A DNA stretch of 64,000 nt from Actinomyces trachealis. Its GTDB lineage: Bacteria > Actinomycetota > Actinomycetes > Actinomycetales > Actinomycetaceae. A program made the translations under genes and the position numbers. How positions within the stretch are numbered: position 1 is the first letter of the stretch; each line of letters begins with the position of its first letter. Of this stretch, positions 36,665-46,048 are shown in pieces. The stretch spans positions 1,364,001-1,428,000 of the forward strand of contig NZ_CP065027.1 of the NCBI RefSeq assembly GCF_015711475.1, in the 5' to 3' direction. Under the pieces are notes generated by a model that was given only the letters and a program-made list of their open reading frames with translations, did not search any database and was not told the DNA's origin.

Positions 36665-37420
36665 ATGCGGATCATCATTGCCGGAGCAGGTTCTGTGGGC
36701 CGTTCTATCGCCAGCGAACTCATCAGCCACGGTCACGAGGTAACCCTGCTGGACCGCTCCGCAGAGGCCATGCGCATCGCCTCCGTGCCAGACGCGGACT
36801 GGCACCTGGCGGACGCCTGTGACGTGGACGCCCTGGAGGAGGCTGGCGCCGCAGACTGCGACGTCGTGGTGGCCGCCACTGGTGATGACAAAGCCAACTT
36901 GGTGATCTCCCTGCTCGCCAAAACCGAGTACGGGGTGCCACGCACCGTGGCGCGTGTGAACAACCCCAAGAATGAGTGGCTTTTTGACGACACTTGGGGC
37001 GTGGACGTAGCCGTGTCCACCCCGCGCATCATGACGGCGCTGGTGGAGGAGGCGGTCAGTGTTGGTTCACTGGTCTCGGTTTTCACCTTCCACCAGTCGG
37101 GCGCCTCCATGCACGAGCTGACGCTGGCGCCTGATTCGCCGGTGATCGGCGAGCTGATCTCCTCGGTGGAACTGCCGCCGCACACGGTGATTGCTGCGAT
37201 CCTGCGCGACTACCGGCCTATCAACCCTGATGAGCACGAGCGTTTTGAGCGGGGGGACGAGATCCTCTTCCTTACCGCCCAGGAGGGTGCCGACCAGCTG
37301 GCGGAGATCCCCGCATTGTTCAGCACGCAGGACCTGCCGGTGGTTCCGGCCCGGGCTGACACTGTGCCTGGCGCGTCTTCCGGCCAGGTCAGTGCTGCTC
37401 AACCTCCGGCACAGGCCTGA
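36665..37420 (+). CDS. TrkA family potassium uptake regulatory protein, second of two
   Basis: 251 residues. N-terminal RCK motif IIIAGAGSVGRSIASEL, NPKNEWLFDDTWGVDVAVSTPRIM, and a C-terminal TrkA_C domain (about 140-220) ending in a short Pro/Ala-rich tail. Equivalent to mycobacterial CeoC. Co-transcribed with the first TrkA and probably works with it on the same channel. Its last 32 bases overlap the 3' end of the convergent DUF3159 gene. Confidence 0.92.
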   Translation: MRIIIAGAGSVGRSIASELISHGHEVTLLDRSAEAMRIASVPDADWHLADACDVDALEEAGAADCDVVVAATGDDKANLVISLLAKTEYGVPRTVARVNNPKNEWLFDDTWGVDVAVSTPRIMTALVEEAVSVGSLVSVFTFHQSGASMHELTLAPDSPVIGELISSVELPPHTVIAAILRDYRPINPDEHERFERGDEILFLTAQEGADQLAEIPALFSTQDLPVVPARADTVPGASSGQVSAAQPPAQA

Positions 37421-38198
37421 TCACCAGCCACACAAACCACAGAGTCAGTGCGAACAGTGGCAGCCCCAGGGCTAGGCGGGCGATACCCAGAGCCCCGAGG
37501 GTCTGTTCCCCTGCCAGGTACAAGGGGAGTTCCACCACCAAGCGCAGCGCGAACATGGCTGCCAGGATGGTGGTGCCCAGGTAGTAGCGGCGCCGCTCGC
37601 CGCGTTGCGTGGGGTTTTTACGCCAGGTGAACCACGTAGCAGCCGCCTTGTGCTCGGCGTCAACGTCCGCAGCATCAGTGGCCTTGACAGCATCCGCAAA
37701 GGCGACGGCGTCATCCTGCGTCGCCTTAGCCTCCGCGCCCGCTTTCGTCAGCTCCCCTGAGGCCCGGTGCCACAGCTCCATGAGTACGCCAACCAGGGGA
37801 AATCCCAGTAGGAGTGACAAAAGGCAGGCACTGAGCCAGACGGCGTTGATGATCAGGCCGGTGGCGTAGAAGTTCACGGCCTCGCCGCTGCGCCAGGCCC
37901 ACAGGGCTGACAGGCCAGCTAGGGCGGCGCCGCCGAAAACCTGGGTCAGGTTTTGGCGCTGGACCAACCGCGCCACCATGGCGATACCGCTCACGGCCAG
38001 TGAAGCCACCAGTGCTGGCACAAGTGCCTTTGGTCGTACAGCCAGAACCAGGATGAAGACGAGGGTCGGGGTCATGGACTCCACAACCCCACGCCAGCCG
38101 CCTACCGCAGCAGCGACGTCGAAGCGCTCTGAGTCGATGGCGCCTAGGCCGGTGCGGCTGGCGGATACGGGAGCGCTGTTCTTCCGGGTCTCAGTCAT
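37389..38198 (-). CDS. DUF3159 family membrane protein
   Basis: 269 residues with about five membrane helices. The first block is TPTLVFILVLAVRPKALVPALVASLAVSG, the second QVFGGAALAGLSALWAWRSGEA, then INAVWLSACLLSLLLGFPLVG. The conserved GGWRGVVES and FYATG are typical of DUF3159. Compared with the family it carries an extra hydrophilic segment rich in Ala and Asp (about residues 150-190). Same place in the cluster as Rv2693c. Its start overlaps the OB-fold gene stop (ATGA). Function unknown. Confidence 0.87.
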   Translation of the reverse strand: MTETRKNSAPVSASRTGLGAIDSERFDVAAAVGGWRGVVESMTPTLVFILVLAVRPKALVPALVASLAVSGIAMVARLVQRQNLTQVFGGAALAGLSALWAWRSGEAVNFYATGLIINAVWLSACLLSLLLGFPLVGVLMELWHRASGELTKAGAEAKATQDDAVAFADAVKATDAADVDAEHKAAATWFTWRKNPTQRGERRRYYLGTTILAAMFALRLVVELPLYLAGEQTLGALGIARLALGLPLFALTLWFVWLVIRPVPEVEQH

Positions 38199-38569
38199 TG
38201 GCCTGGTCCTAGCAGCTCGTAGGCGGGGTTGTAGATGATGGGGCGGGAGCGCCCTGCGGTGACCATGCCTTCTGTAATGAGGTGCGCACCCGGGACCACC
38301 CCGGCGATGTCACGCCGCCCCAGCCAGATAAGGTCCACCGCACCGGTGCCGTCGTAAAGCCGGGCCACCAGCACTGGTTTGGCGGAGGCGGGGCGGTGCG
38401 TGACCGCCTGCAGCACACCAGAGACGCGCACGCGGCTCCTGGGCTCGATCTGGTCCAGGTGTATGGTGCCGCGGCGGCAGGCGTCAGCCGCCTCAGTACG
38501 GGCAGTCAAGTCCTCACGGCTGGGGCTCAGCCGTTTGAAGAAGCCCCCCAGGCGGCACAGAACGCTCAT
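38195..38569 (-). CDS. OB-fold nucleic acid-binding domain protein
   Basis: 124 residues. The OB-fold is visible as RVRVSGVLQAVTHRP, PVLVARLYDGTGAVDLIWLGRRDIAGVVPGAHLITEGMV, ending YNPAYELL. Small single-domain proteins like this sit between DUF3710 and DUF3159 genes in actinobacteria (as Rv2694c). Starts and stops overlap both neighbours by four bases, so it is within one tight operon. Its nucleic acid target is unknown. Confidence 0.87.
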   Translation of the reverse strand: MSVLCRLGGFFKRLSPSREDLTARTEAADACRRGTIHLDQIEPRSRVRVSGVLQAVTHRPASAKPVLVARLYDGTGAVDLIWLGRRDIAGVVPGAHLITEGMVTAGRSRPIIYNPAYELLGPGQ

Positions 38570-39270
38570 CGCACCTCAGCGATAGTTGGGCCGGGGGCCA
38601 GCGGATCGAGCCCGGGTAGGTCCTCCGCCTCGGGGCCAGGCGCCTGACCGGGGGCGTGGATGGGCAGCGCCTCGCGAGGGGGGCGCGGCACCTCGTCGCG
38701 GTGCACCACGATCCCTGAGAGGACCTCCTCAAGTGTCTTGGCCGCTTCCTTGGAGGTGGCGGCGGGGCCCAGGAAGTCAGCGCGCAGCAGCCAGCGTGGA
38801 CCGTCCAGGCCAACTAGGCGTAGGTCGTGCTTGGCACGCTTACCAGACTGGTCCACTGCGATGACGACGGTCTTGAGTTCCCGTCCAAAGCTGCCATCCT
38901 CAACGGTGACGTCTCCGCCTTGGTCGGTGATCATGGTGGTGAGTTCCTGGCGCACCTCATCCCACAGGGATTCGGAGCGGGGTGCGGCCATAACCCTCAG
39001 GCTCATGAGGGAGCCGCCGAGCACCAGAGAGACGGCGGCGATGTCCGCGCCTGGGTGGGGAGCTTCGAAACGCAACTGCATGCCGTCCACCACGGGGATG
39101 CGCAGAGAGCCTAGGTCGATGCGAGTGACATCGTCGTCAGGCAGGTTGCGTGAGTCCCAGGGGCCCTTCACAGTGCCGTCTGTCGAGGTGCCCTGCTCGT
39201 CCTTGTCTTCCACCTTGTCCTTTGCGGTGGCGTCGGCGTCTTTGTCGCGACGGAGGGAGAATAGTGCCAT
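38566..39270 (-). CDS. DUF3710 family protein
   Basis: 234 residues. A charged N-terminal region (about 1-40) precedes the DUF3710 domain: RIDLGSLRIPVVDGMQLRFE, LMAAPRSESLWDEVRQEL (written here as in the family pattern; the protein has LRVMAAPRSESLW), VVIAVDQSGKRAKHDLRLVGLDGPRWLLRADFLG, and EVLSGIVVHRDEVPRPPREALPI. Soluble, no signal peptide. Equivalent to Rv2696c, where dut is the next gene; here the next gene upstream is DUF4193. Function unknown. Confidence 0.87.
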   Translation of the reverse strand: MALFSLRRDKDADATAKDKVEDKDEQGTSTDGTVKGPWDSRNLPDDDVTRIDLGSLRIPVVDGMQLRFEAPHPGADIAAVSLVLGGSLMSLRVMAAPRSESLWDEVRQELTTMITDQGGDVTVEDGSFGRELKTVVIAVDQSGKRAKHDLRLVGLDGPRWLLRADFLGPAATSKEAAKTLEEVLSGIVVHRDEVPRPPREALPIHAPGQAPGPEAEDLPGLDPLAPGPTIAEVR

Positions 39271-39344
39271 GGCTGGGCCTCTTTCGGTGGGAACGGCGGT
39301 GGCGGCCCGGAGTTACCGAGCGCCAGACTTGCACGGTGCTGGTG

Positions 39345-39650
39345 TCAGCCAGCGCAGTCGGTGCAGACGGCCAGGCCGGTGCTGTCGTCAACGTACGCCA
39401 GCTGGCTGCGGTGGTGCACCAGGAAGCACTCAGAACAGGTGAACTCGTCCTCCAGTTGAGGCACGACGCGCACAGAAAGCTCCTCACGGGAGAGGTCGGC
39501 GCCGGGGAGCTCAAAGCCCTCAGCCACCTCGTTCTCGTCCTCCTCGATCGCAGCAGAGGACTGGTCCTTTTGGCGCGCTGTCAACTCTTCGAGCGAATCA
39601 GCCTCAGGCTCGTCGTCATTCTTGCGCGGGGCGTCATAATCGGTAGCCAT
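39345..39650 (-). CDS. DUF4193 family protein with zinc-ribbon
   Basis: 101 residues. MATDYDAPRKNDDE and the end CSECFLVHHRSQLAYVDDSTG are typical of DUF4193; the two CxxC pairs (FTCSEC and VCTDC) should bind zinc or iron. The middle is acidic. Equivalent to Rv2699c. Starts a minus-strand transcript, divergent from sepH. Confidence 0.9.
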   Translation of the reverse strand: MATDYDAPRKNDDEPEADSLEELTARQKDQSSAAIEEDENEVAEGFELPGADLSREELSVRVVPQLEDEFTCSECFLVHHRSQLAYVDDSTGLAVCTDCAG

Positions 39651-39945
39651 TGCCTCGTCACTCTCTATGCTGGATCGCTCTCGGGCAGCACCATGAACCA
39701 GGGCACAGTCACGCCCGTCCGATAAGGGCAGCCGGATACTAGCACTTGCCCACCCGTAGGAGAAGAGAGAGTTTCACGACCGTGTCCAGGTCATATTCAT
39801 AGGCCCCCGGGCGCGCAGTCCTGCAGCGGAGCACACAGGGCCTGGAGGTGGCCTAATCTGGGGTCTTTCTAGCGGGGCACACCGGGAAGCCTCCCCCAAA
39901 TAACGATCGGTAGATGGCAGTCTTGCGCTTGAAGGAGGCAATCAC

Positions 39946-41223
39946 ATGATTGATCTGGAGCTGCTGGGAGCGAACGGCGACGCCATCGTCATGACCGACC
40001 CTAAGGGGCAGCGCTACAAGCTCATCATCGATGACGCCCTGCGTGCTGCTGTGCGGCGTGACCGTCCGGCAGCCTTGGACTCCCCCAGCACCGCTGAGAC
40101 GGGCAAGGCCCTTACGCCCCGCGAAATCCAGACCCTGTTGCGCTCTGGTGCCACAGCGGAAGAGGTTGCTGCCACTACTGGTCTTTCTATTGAGCATGTG
40201 CACCGATTTGAGGGGCCGGTGCTGGCGGAACGCAGCTGGGCGGTGGACCAGGCGCGGGCCTGCCGCATTGGCTGGGAGAAAGACTCGCCGGTTCTAGGTG
40301 AACTGGTGGTTGACCGTTTGGCCACGCGTGGTGTCGGCCCGGAGATGCTTGAGTGGGACGCGGTGCGTGAAGGCCGTGCTCCCTGGGAGGTGCTGCTGAC
40401 CTTCGTGCAAGGTGCGGAGGAAAAGCAGGCCCGCTGGGTGCTGGACTTGTCCTCGCGTGCGGTCACCGCCCTAGATGATGAGGCGCGCTGGCTGACTGAG
40501 GCGGCTAGTGCTGTGCGCCGCCCGGCTGTGTTTGACCAGGACTCTCGGGCACGTGGGGCCTCCGCGCAGGGCGGTCACGGCGTTGGGGTTGGCATGGGTT
40601 CGCGCTCGGTTCCACCTGCTTCACCGTTGTCTCCGGCGGACCCTCCTTCGGTAGAGACGGCGGACGCAGCACCCAGCACAATTGAGGCTGCCTCGCGGCA
40701 GGTTGGCAGCCTCCCCCCGACCCGACCGACGGCACCCCCAGAATCCACCGATGCATTACTGGCCGACCTGGCCGCCAGCCGGGGCATGCGGGTGCAACCA
40801 AGAGTTCCCGAGGAGTCAGGGGCGATGCCGGTGGTCAGCGAACAGGAGACTGCTGCTGCCCGTCAGGAGGATGTGACGCAGGCTGCCGAGGTGGTCTCTA
40901 TTGCCGACCGCAGGCGGGTGAACCCGGTCCCTCCGACGGGAAACCATCCAGCTGGCACACGTCTACCGGCACGCGAGGATGACGAGACGGTGGCCTCGCC
41001 GCTAGTGGCTCAGGCGCTGCAGGAGTCTCCGACCAAAGAGACTGAGCAGGTGCTCAGCCGACAGGAGGAACTGCCGGACACCCCTCCGGACCCGGCGAAG
41101 GCCTCCGCCAAGGCGGCTGCTCAGGGTCCTGCGGCTGGTTCTACTGCCAGTAGGTCTAAGCGTCGCAACCGGCGTTCTGTGCCTTCATGGGACGAGATTG
41201 TCTTCGGCGCCAAGCCCGAGTAA
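39946..41223 (+). CDS. sepH: Septation protein SepH
   Basis: 425 residues. The N-terminal DUF3071 domain (about 1-175) reads MIDLELLGANGDAIVMTDPKGQRYKLIID, then an HTH-like stretch LTPREIQTLLRSGATAEEVAATTGLSIEHVHRFEGPVLAER. The rest is a long disordered region rich in Pro, Ala, Ser and Glu, ending in a conserved basic motif RSKRRNRRSVPSWDEIVFG. SepH binds FtsZ and promotes filament assembly during division in actinobacteria. ATG 39946 has GAAGGAGG upstream. Single gene. Confidence 0.92.
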   Translation: MIDLELLGANGDAIVMTDPKGQRYKLIIDDALRAAVRRDRPAALDSPSTAETGKALTPREIQTLLRSGATAEEVAATTGLSIEHVHRFEGPVLAERSWAVDQARACRIGWEKDSPVLGELVVDRLATRGVGPEMLEWDAVREGRAPWEVLLTFVQGAEEKQARWVLDLSSRAVTALDDEARWLTEAASAVRRPAVFDQDSRARGASAQGGHGVGVGMGSRSVPPASPLSPADPPSVETADAAPSTIEAASRQVGSLPPTRPTAPPESTDALLADLAASRGMRVQPRVPEESGAMPVVSEQETAAARQEDVTQAAEVVSIADRRRVNPVPPTGNHPAGTRLPAREDDETVASPLVAQALQESPTKETEQVLSRQEELPDTPPDPAKASAKAAAQGPAAGSTASRSKRRNRRSVPSWDEIVFGAKPE

Positions 41224-41321
41224 CGGGTTCTCCTTGACCAAAATCAGTTGCTTTCACTATCGGGACCGGTCCGCGCACTGTATCTCAGAAGACTGAGGGC
41301 CTAGGTAGGTGACCGCCTGAG

Positions 41322-42617
41322 CTAAGCGATGGTGCGCAGCAGCGGGATCTCCATCTCCGCAGGGGTGAAAGAGCCGTGCACGCCGGGTAGGGCCATCGCT
41401 TGGGCACTGTGCACGCGGCTGTCCACCACCACCCAGTTCTCCGCTAGTGCGACGACGACGTCACCAACAACTTCCTGGGCGCGCCTTCCCAGGGGCCCCA
41501 AGTGCTCGGCAGCCTGGGCTTGAGTGCCGATCCACAGTGCCCGCTCCCCCAGCTCGCTGCGCCAGCGCTCAGCGACGGCGGCTGCGTCCTCGCTGCTCCC
41601 GTTGGGCACGTACAAGTGCAGGCAGCGGGGCTCTCCAGCGATGGCGGCCACGCCCTCGGCTAGTGGGGGCGTGTGCGCGACGTCGATACAGTGGCCGGGG
41701 TTGGTGTCAATCATGCCGTGGTCGGCGGTGAGCAGCAGGCGGGTGCCGCGTGGGACGCGGCGGAGAAGTTCGTCAAGCACACGGTCTAGGCGCTCTAGTT
41801 GGGTGAGCCATTCCTGGCTGGTCCAGCCGTGCTGGTGGCCGGTGTGGTCAAGCTCACCGACGTAGAGATAGACTAGGGGTATGCCTTCGCGCAGGGCGCG
41901 AGCGGCGGCTCCGGCACGGTCCTCCATGCGGTCTGTGCCTCGGTGGTGGGCACCACGCAAGGCCGCCTTGGTGAGGCCGGAGCCGGAGAAACGGGCGGGA
42001 CTGACGGCCACAGCCAGCGGAACGGTGGCGGCGTCCTTATTGGCGCGGGCGGCAGATGGGGCACGTTGCAGGCGCTCAAAGATCGTGGGCACGTTCTGCC
42101 AGCCCTGTGGGTCCAGGGCAGTGTGCTCCCAGGAGATCAGGCCAAGCAGCTGCTCCGGACTAGGCTCGGTCTGGGCGGTTAGCCTGGGACGCTTGCCTGG
42201 ATGCAGGACGGTGTAACCGACCATGCCGGTGGTGCCAGGCAGGGCGCCGGTGCCGAGGCTGGTGATGGCTGCGGCAGTGGTTGAGGGGCGACATGTTTGG
42301 GCGGCAGGGCCTGGTTGGCCACCTAGCTCAGCGTTCTCCGCCTCACCAAGGAGGCGGCGCAAGGTGGGAGCGTGACCGCGCCGCTCGCGCAGCTGGGTCA
42401 GGCCTAGTCCGTCAACGAGGAGCAGGACGGCACCGGGGGTGGCGTCAGCTTCAGGCATGAGTCCTAGCGCTGTGGCGCAGCCGGTGGCCTCCGCCTGTGA
42501 GAGCGCAGTGGCAGCGGTTAAAGGGTCAAGGGCGGGTTCAACTAGCTGTAGCCCAGTGGCGACAGCGGTGGCGCCGAGCAACTCGCGCAGGTGCGGCACA
42601 GCGCCGTCCGGGCTCAC
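41322..42617 (-). CDS. Alkaline phosphatase family protein (nucleotide pyrophosphatase/phosphodiesterase type)
   Basis: 431 residues. The metal-binding nucleophile region is VLLLVDGLGLTQL, followed by CRPSTTAAAITSLGTGALPGTTGMVGY with the nucleophilic Thr. LVYLYVGELDHTGHQHG and LLLTADHGMI with conserved Asp/His complete the binuclear site, and HCIDVAH is near the end. No signal peptide, so it acts in the cytoplasm or is exported by an unknown route. GTG 42617 overlaps the DUF5998 stop, so the pair is coupled. Substrate unknown. Confidence 0.87.
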   Translation of the reverse strand: MSPDGAVPHLRELLGATAVATGLQLVEPALDPLTAATALSQAEATGCATALGLMPEADATPGAVLLLVDGLGLTQLRERRGHAPTLRRLLGEAENAELGGQPGPAAQTCRPSTTAAAITSLGTGALPGTTGMVGYTVLHPGKRPRLTAQTEPSPEQLLGLISWEHTALDPQGWQNVPTIFERLQRAPSAARANKDAATVPLAVAVSPARFSGSGLTKAALRGAHHRGTDRMEDRAGAAARALREGIPLVYLYVGELDHTGHQHGWTSQEWLTQLERLDRVLDELLRRVPRGTRLLLTADHGMIDTNPGHCIDVAHTPPLAEGVAAIAGEPRCLHLYVPNGSSEDAAAVAERWRSELGERALWIGTQAQAAEHLGPLGRRAQEVVGDVVVALAENWVVVDSRVHSAQAMALPGVHGSFTPAEMEIPLLRTIA

Positions 42618-43276
42618 AGTCTGGCCCCGGCTGCTTGGGCGGTGACGCGCGAAAGGGCCCGCGCAAAGGCTTCAGCCTTGGCTAGGGCGTCGATACCTTC
42701 CACGCCTGCGGCCACGCGCATGACGATGTCATCTGGGACAGAGACTCCGGTCAGGCCGTGGTCGGCCTGGCAGTTGGGGTCGGGGCAGCCTGCAGGCTCA
42801 AAGTCCATCCGGCGCACGGCACCCCAGGCGGCAGCGATGGTCATCTCAGTAAGCTGGCCGCCGTTCTTATCAGCGTCGCGCATGGCCCTGCTGATGGAAA
42901 CTGAGTGGATGCGGGAGACGGACACGGCCTCACTGGTGGCGACGGCGCCGAGGTGCCCACCTTCCCCGGGGACATCGTCGACATGCACGATAACGAGCCG
43001 GGTGGTGGTGAGGGCCAGGACTGTGAGGTGGCGATGGACAGCATCCTCGATGGTGGTCTCTGACTGGACCAGGCTGGCTTGGAGGGCCTCGCCTGCGAGC
43101 ACCATGCCCAGGGTGTCTAGGACCAGGTCGGGGTAGAAGGCGGCGCGCCGCACCTCCTGAGAGAAGATGCCCCAGGCTATTGAACCCTGCTGGGAGCAGG
43201 GTGTGCTTGCTGCGCCGTCCTTGGCTTGCACCTTGGCGGACTTAGATGCCTTGCCTTCGCCTGTTGCTTTCACCAT
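42614..43276 (-). CDS. DUF5998 family protein
   Basis: 220 residues. SQEVRRAAFYPDLVLDTLGMVLAGE, TTRLVIVHVDDVPGE and CPDPNCQADHGLTG are typical of this actinobacterial family, which usually lies beside an alkaline phosphatase-like gene as here. The CxxxxC (CPDPNC) could bind a metal. An extra Lys/Ala-rich N-terminus precedes the domain. Function unknown. Confidence 0.83.
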   Translation of the reverse strand: MVKATGEGKASKSAKVQAKDGAASTPCSQQGSIAWGIFSQEVRRAAFYPDLVLDTLGMVLAGEALQASLVQSETTIEDAVHRHLTVLALTTTRLVIVHVDDVPGEGGHLGAVATSEAVSVSRIHSVSISRAMRDADKNGGQLTEMTIAAAWGAVRRMDFEPAGCPDPNCQADHGLTGVSVPDDIVMRVAAGVEGIDALAKAEAFARALSRVTAQAAGARL

Positions 43277-43405
43277 GCAGACATTGTGCCACCAGGCTAT
43301 GACACGCTCAGCTGTCGCCTTAACACGGCAGACACCCCCCGGTCAGCCCAGTCACCCGGGGGTGTCGCTGCCCGCCACTGAGCTGCAAGCCGCGAGAATG
43401 CCCCC

Positions 43406-45940
43406 ATGTCGCAAAAGTCCACGACCGCCGCCCCGCCACCCGTAGACGGTGAGATCGTCGAGCAGGACCTGTCCACCGAGATGCGCAACTCCTACCTGGA
43501 GTACGCCTACTCGGTCATCTACGCCCGCGCCCTGCCGGACGCCCGCGACGGCCTCAAGCCCGTCCAACGGCGCATCCTCTTCCAGATGGACCGCATGGGG
43601 CTGCGGCCGGACAAGCCCCATGTGAAGTCCTCCCGCGTCGTCGGCGACGTCATGGGCCGCCTGCACCCCCACGGCGACGTCGCCATCTACGAGGCCCTGG
43701 TCCGCCTGGCCCAACCCTTCACCCTGCGCCTGCCGCTCGTCGACGGTCACGGCAACTTCGGTTCCCTCGACGACGGCCCGGCCGCCTCCCGCTACACCGA
43801 GGCCCGCCTGGCCGCCCCCGCCCTGGCGCTGACCGCGGACATCGACGAGGACACCGTCGACTTCTCCCCCAACTACGACTACACGCTCACCGAGCCCGAC
43901 GTCCTGCCCGCCGCCTTCCCCAACCTCCTGGTCAACGGCACCTACGGCATCGCCGTCGGCATGGCCACCAATATGCCGCCCCACAACCTGGTGGAGGTGG
44001 TGGCCGCTGCCCGGCACCTGATTTCCCACCCGCAGGCCACACTTGAGGACCTGATGGCATTCGTGCCCGGCCCGGACCTGCCCACCGGCGGCATGATCGT
44101 GGGGCTCGACGGCGTGCGCGAGGCCTACCGCACCGGTCGCGGCGTCTTTAAGACCCGTGCCACTGCGCGCATTGAGAACGTCACCGCCCGCAAGAAGGGC
44201 ATCGTGGTCACCGAGCTGCCCTACCTGGTGGGTCCCGAGAAGGTCATCGCCAAGATCAAGGAGGCTGTCTCCGCCAAGAAGCTCCAAGGCATCACCGACG
44301 TCGCCGACCTCACCGACCGTAAGAACGGCACCCGCCTAGTGATCGGCGTCAAAAACGGTTACAACCCAGAGGCCGTGCTCGCTCAGCTCTACAAGTACAC
44401 GCCCTTGGAAGACTCCTTCGGTATCAACAACGTGTGCCTGGTGGACGGGCGGCCCTCCACCCTGGGCCTGCGCGATCTGCTGGACGTATTTGTCCGCCAC
44501 CGTTTGGTGGTCGTGGAGCGCCGTACCCGCTTCCGCCTGGGCAAACGCAAGGAGCGTCAGCACCTAGTGGCAGGCCTGTTGGTGGCCATCGTCAACATTG
44601 ACGAGGTCATTCAGTTGATCCGCTCCTCGGAGGACGCCGCCACCGCCCGCACCCGGCTCATGCAGGTTTTTGACCTCACCGACCCGCAAGTCACCTACAT
44701 CCTGGAGTTGCAGCTGCGGCGCCTGACCAAGTTCTCCGTGATCGAGTTGGAGAAGGAACATGAGGAGCTGGCCAAGGAGATCACTGAGCTGGAGGCGATT
44801 CTAACCGACGATACCCTGCTGCGCCGTGTAGTCTCCGGTGAGCTAGCTGAGGTGGCGGAGCGCTTTGGCACACCGCGCCGCACCGTGCTGTTGGAAGCTC
44901 CTGGGGCTAGTGCTGGAGCCCTGGTCGATAACCTTGGTGCGCCGACTGGGGCTGGTGCTGGAGCCTCCCAGGCGGCTCTGCAGGCAGCGGTGACAGCGAT
45001 GGCCAGTGCCACGGACGTCCCCCTGACCATTCCCGACACCCCCTGCCGGGTGCTGCTGTCCGCCACCAGCCTACTTGCTCGCACCACCGGGGACGAGCCG
45101 GTCCCGCGCACCGGCTCACGCCAGTCCCATGACGCGCTGGTGAGCCAGGTGCCCGCCACCGCGCGCGGCCAGGTTGGGGCAGTTACCGACGCGGGACGCC
45201 TCGTGCGCCTGGACGTGGTGCAGATGCCTGAGGTGCCGCGTCTTGAGGGTGCGCCGTCACTGGCTGGCGGCACGCCTGCAGGCCTGCTGGTGGATCTGGC
45301 GCCTGGGGAGAAAGTTGTTGGCATAGTGCCGATTGGCGACGGCGTAACCACACCGGTCACCCTGGCCACTGAGCAAGGTGTCATCAAGCGGGTCAAGCCT
45401 GGGGACGAACCCGCACGCGGAGACTCCTGGGAGATCATCTCCCTGGCCGACGGCGACCACCTGATCTTCGCAGGCACCTCCGCTGACACTGACCTCCTGG
45501 TGCTTGTTACCAGTGACGCCCAGCTGCTGCGCTTCGAGGCTGCCAAGGTACGTCCACAGGGCCGTGCCGCTGGTGGCATGGCAGGCATTGCCCTGCACGA
45601 GGGGGCGCGGGTGATCGCGGCAGCCAGCGTGCCAGATGAGCTGCTAGCGGAGGCCGTCGTCGTGACTGTGGCGGCATCTGAAGGGGCGCTGCCAGGCATG
45701 AACTCAGGCTCCGTGAAGGTAAGTCCGCTGGACCGCTACCCGGCCAAGGGGCGGGCCACTGGTGGCGTGCGGGCACAGCGCTTCTTGCGGGGGGAGGATG
45801 AGCTGGTGCTCGCCTGGGTTGGCGTCGGCCCGGCGCGGGCCGTGGGCGCTGACGGTCAGGGTGTGAAGCTACCGCCAGTGGACGAGCGCCGCGACGGTTC
45901 TGGAACGCCGCTCAGCGCCCCGGTGGCCGCGATCGGCTAA
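43406..45940 (+). CDS. parC: DNA topoisomerase IV subunit A (second type II topoisomerase A subunit)
   Basis: 844 residues. The breakage-reunion domain begins [32 protein letters not shown]; the catalytic tyrosine is Y130 in [11 protein letters not shown], with [21 protein letters not shown] before it. The C-terminal part (from about 500) is a beta-pinwheel with repeated GxTR/K-like elements, but I see no GyrA box (QRRGGKG), which favours ParC over GyrA. The partner ParE is encoded nearby on the opposite strand. ATG 43406. A GC-rich hairpin lies in the 129-base gap to the divergent DUF5998 gene. Confidence 0.92.
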   Translation: MSQKSTTAAPPPVDGEIVEQDLSTEMRNSYLEYAYSVIYARALPDARDGLKPVQRRILFQMDRMGLRPDKPHVKSSRVVGDVMGRLHPHGDVAIYEALVRLAQPFTLRLPLVDGHGNFGSLDDGPAASRYTEARLAAPALALTADIDEDTVDFSPNYDYTLTEPDVLPAAFPNLLVNGTYGIAVGMATNMPPHNLVEVVAAARHLISHPQATLEDLMAFVPGPDLPTGGMIVGLDGVREAYRTGRGVFKTRATARIENVTARKKGIVVTELPYLVGPEKVIAKIKEAVSAKKLQGITDVADLTDRKNGTRLVIGVKNGYNPEAVLAQLYKYTPLEDSFGINNVCLVDGRPSTLGLRDLLDVFVRHRLVVVERRTRFRLGKRKERQHLVAGLLVAIVNIDEVIQLIRSSEDAATARTRLMQVFDLTDPQVTYILELQLRRLTKFSVIELEKEHEELAKEITELEAILTDDTLLRRVVSGELAEVAERFGTPRRTVLLEAPGASAGALVDNLGAPTGAGAGASQAALQAAVTAMASATDVPLTIPDTPCRVLLSATSLLARTTGDEPVPRTGSRQSHDALVSQVPATARGQVGAVTDAGRLVRLDVVQMPEVPRLEGAPSLAGGTPAGLLVDLAPGEKVVGIVPIGDGVTTPVTLATEQGVIKRVKPGDEPARGDSWEIISLADGDHLIFAGTSADTDLLVLVTSDAQLLRFEAAKVRPQGRAAGGMAGIALHEGARVIAAASVPDELLAEAVVVTVAASEGALPGMNSGSVKVSPLDRYPAKGRATGGVRAQRFLRGEDELVLAWVGVGPARAVGADGQGVKLPPVDERRDGSGTPLSAPVAAIG

Positions 45941-45991
45941 GCCGGTCCGCACAGCGCGGCGTTCAAAGAGCCTCCGCACCGATCTTGATGG

Positions 45992-46014
45992 CAAAAAGCC
46001 CCGATTTCAGGGGC
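45992..46014 (-). terminator. Intrinsic terminator of the parE-GNAT operon
   Basis: On the minus strand GCCCCTGAAATCGGGGC forms a short GC hairpin followed directly by TTTTT. It lies 35 bases past the GNAT stop at 46049. Confidence 0.85.
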
Positions 46015-46048
46015 AAGCGACCGCTCTCGGTGAACAGGGAGATGGGGA

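Noticed and set aside
43332..43364. GC-rich hairpin in the DUF5998-parC gap as a terminator or riboswitch
   Set aside because: It lies between divergent genes, lacks a T-run, and shows no known riboswitch features. It may only be leader structure.
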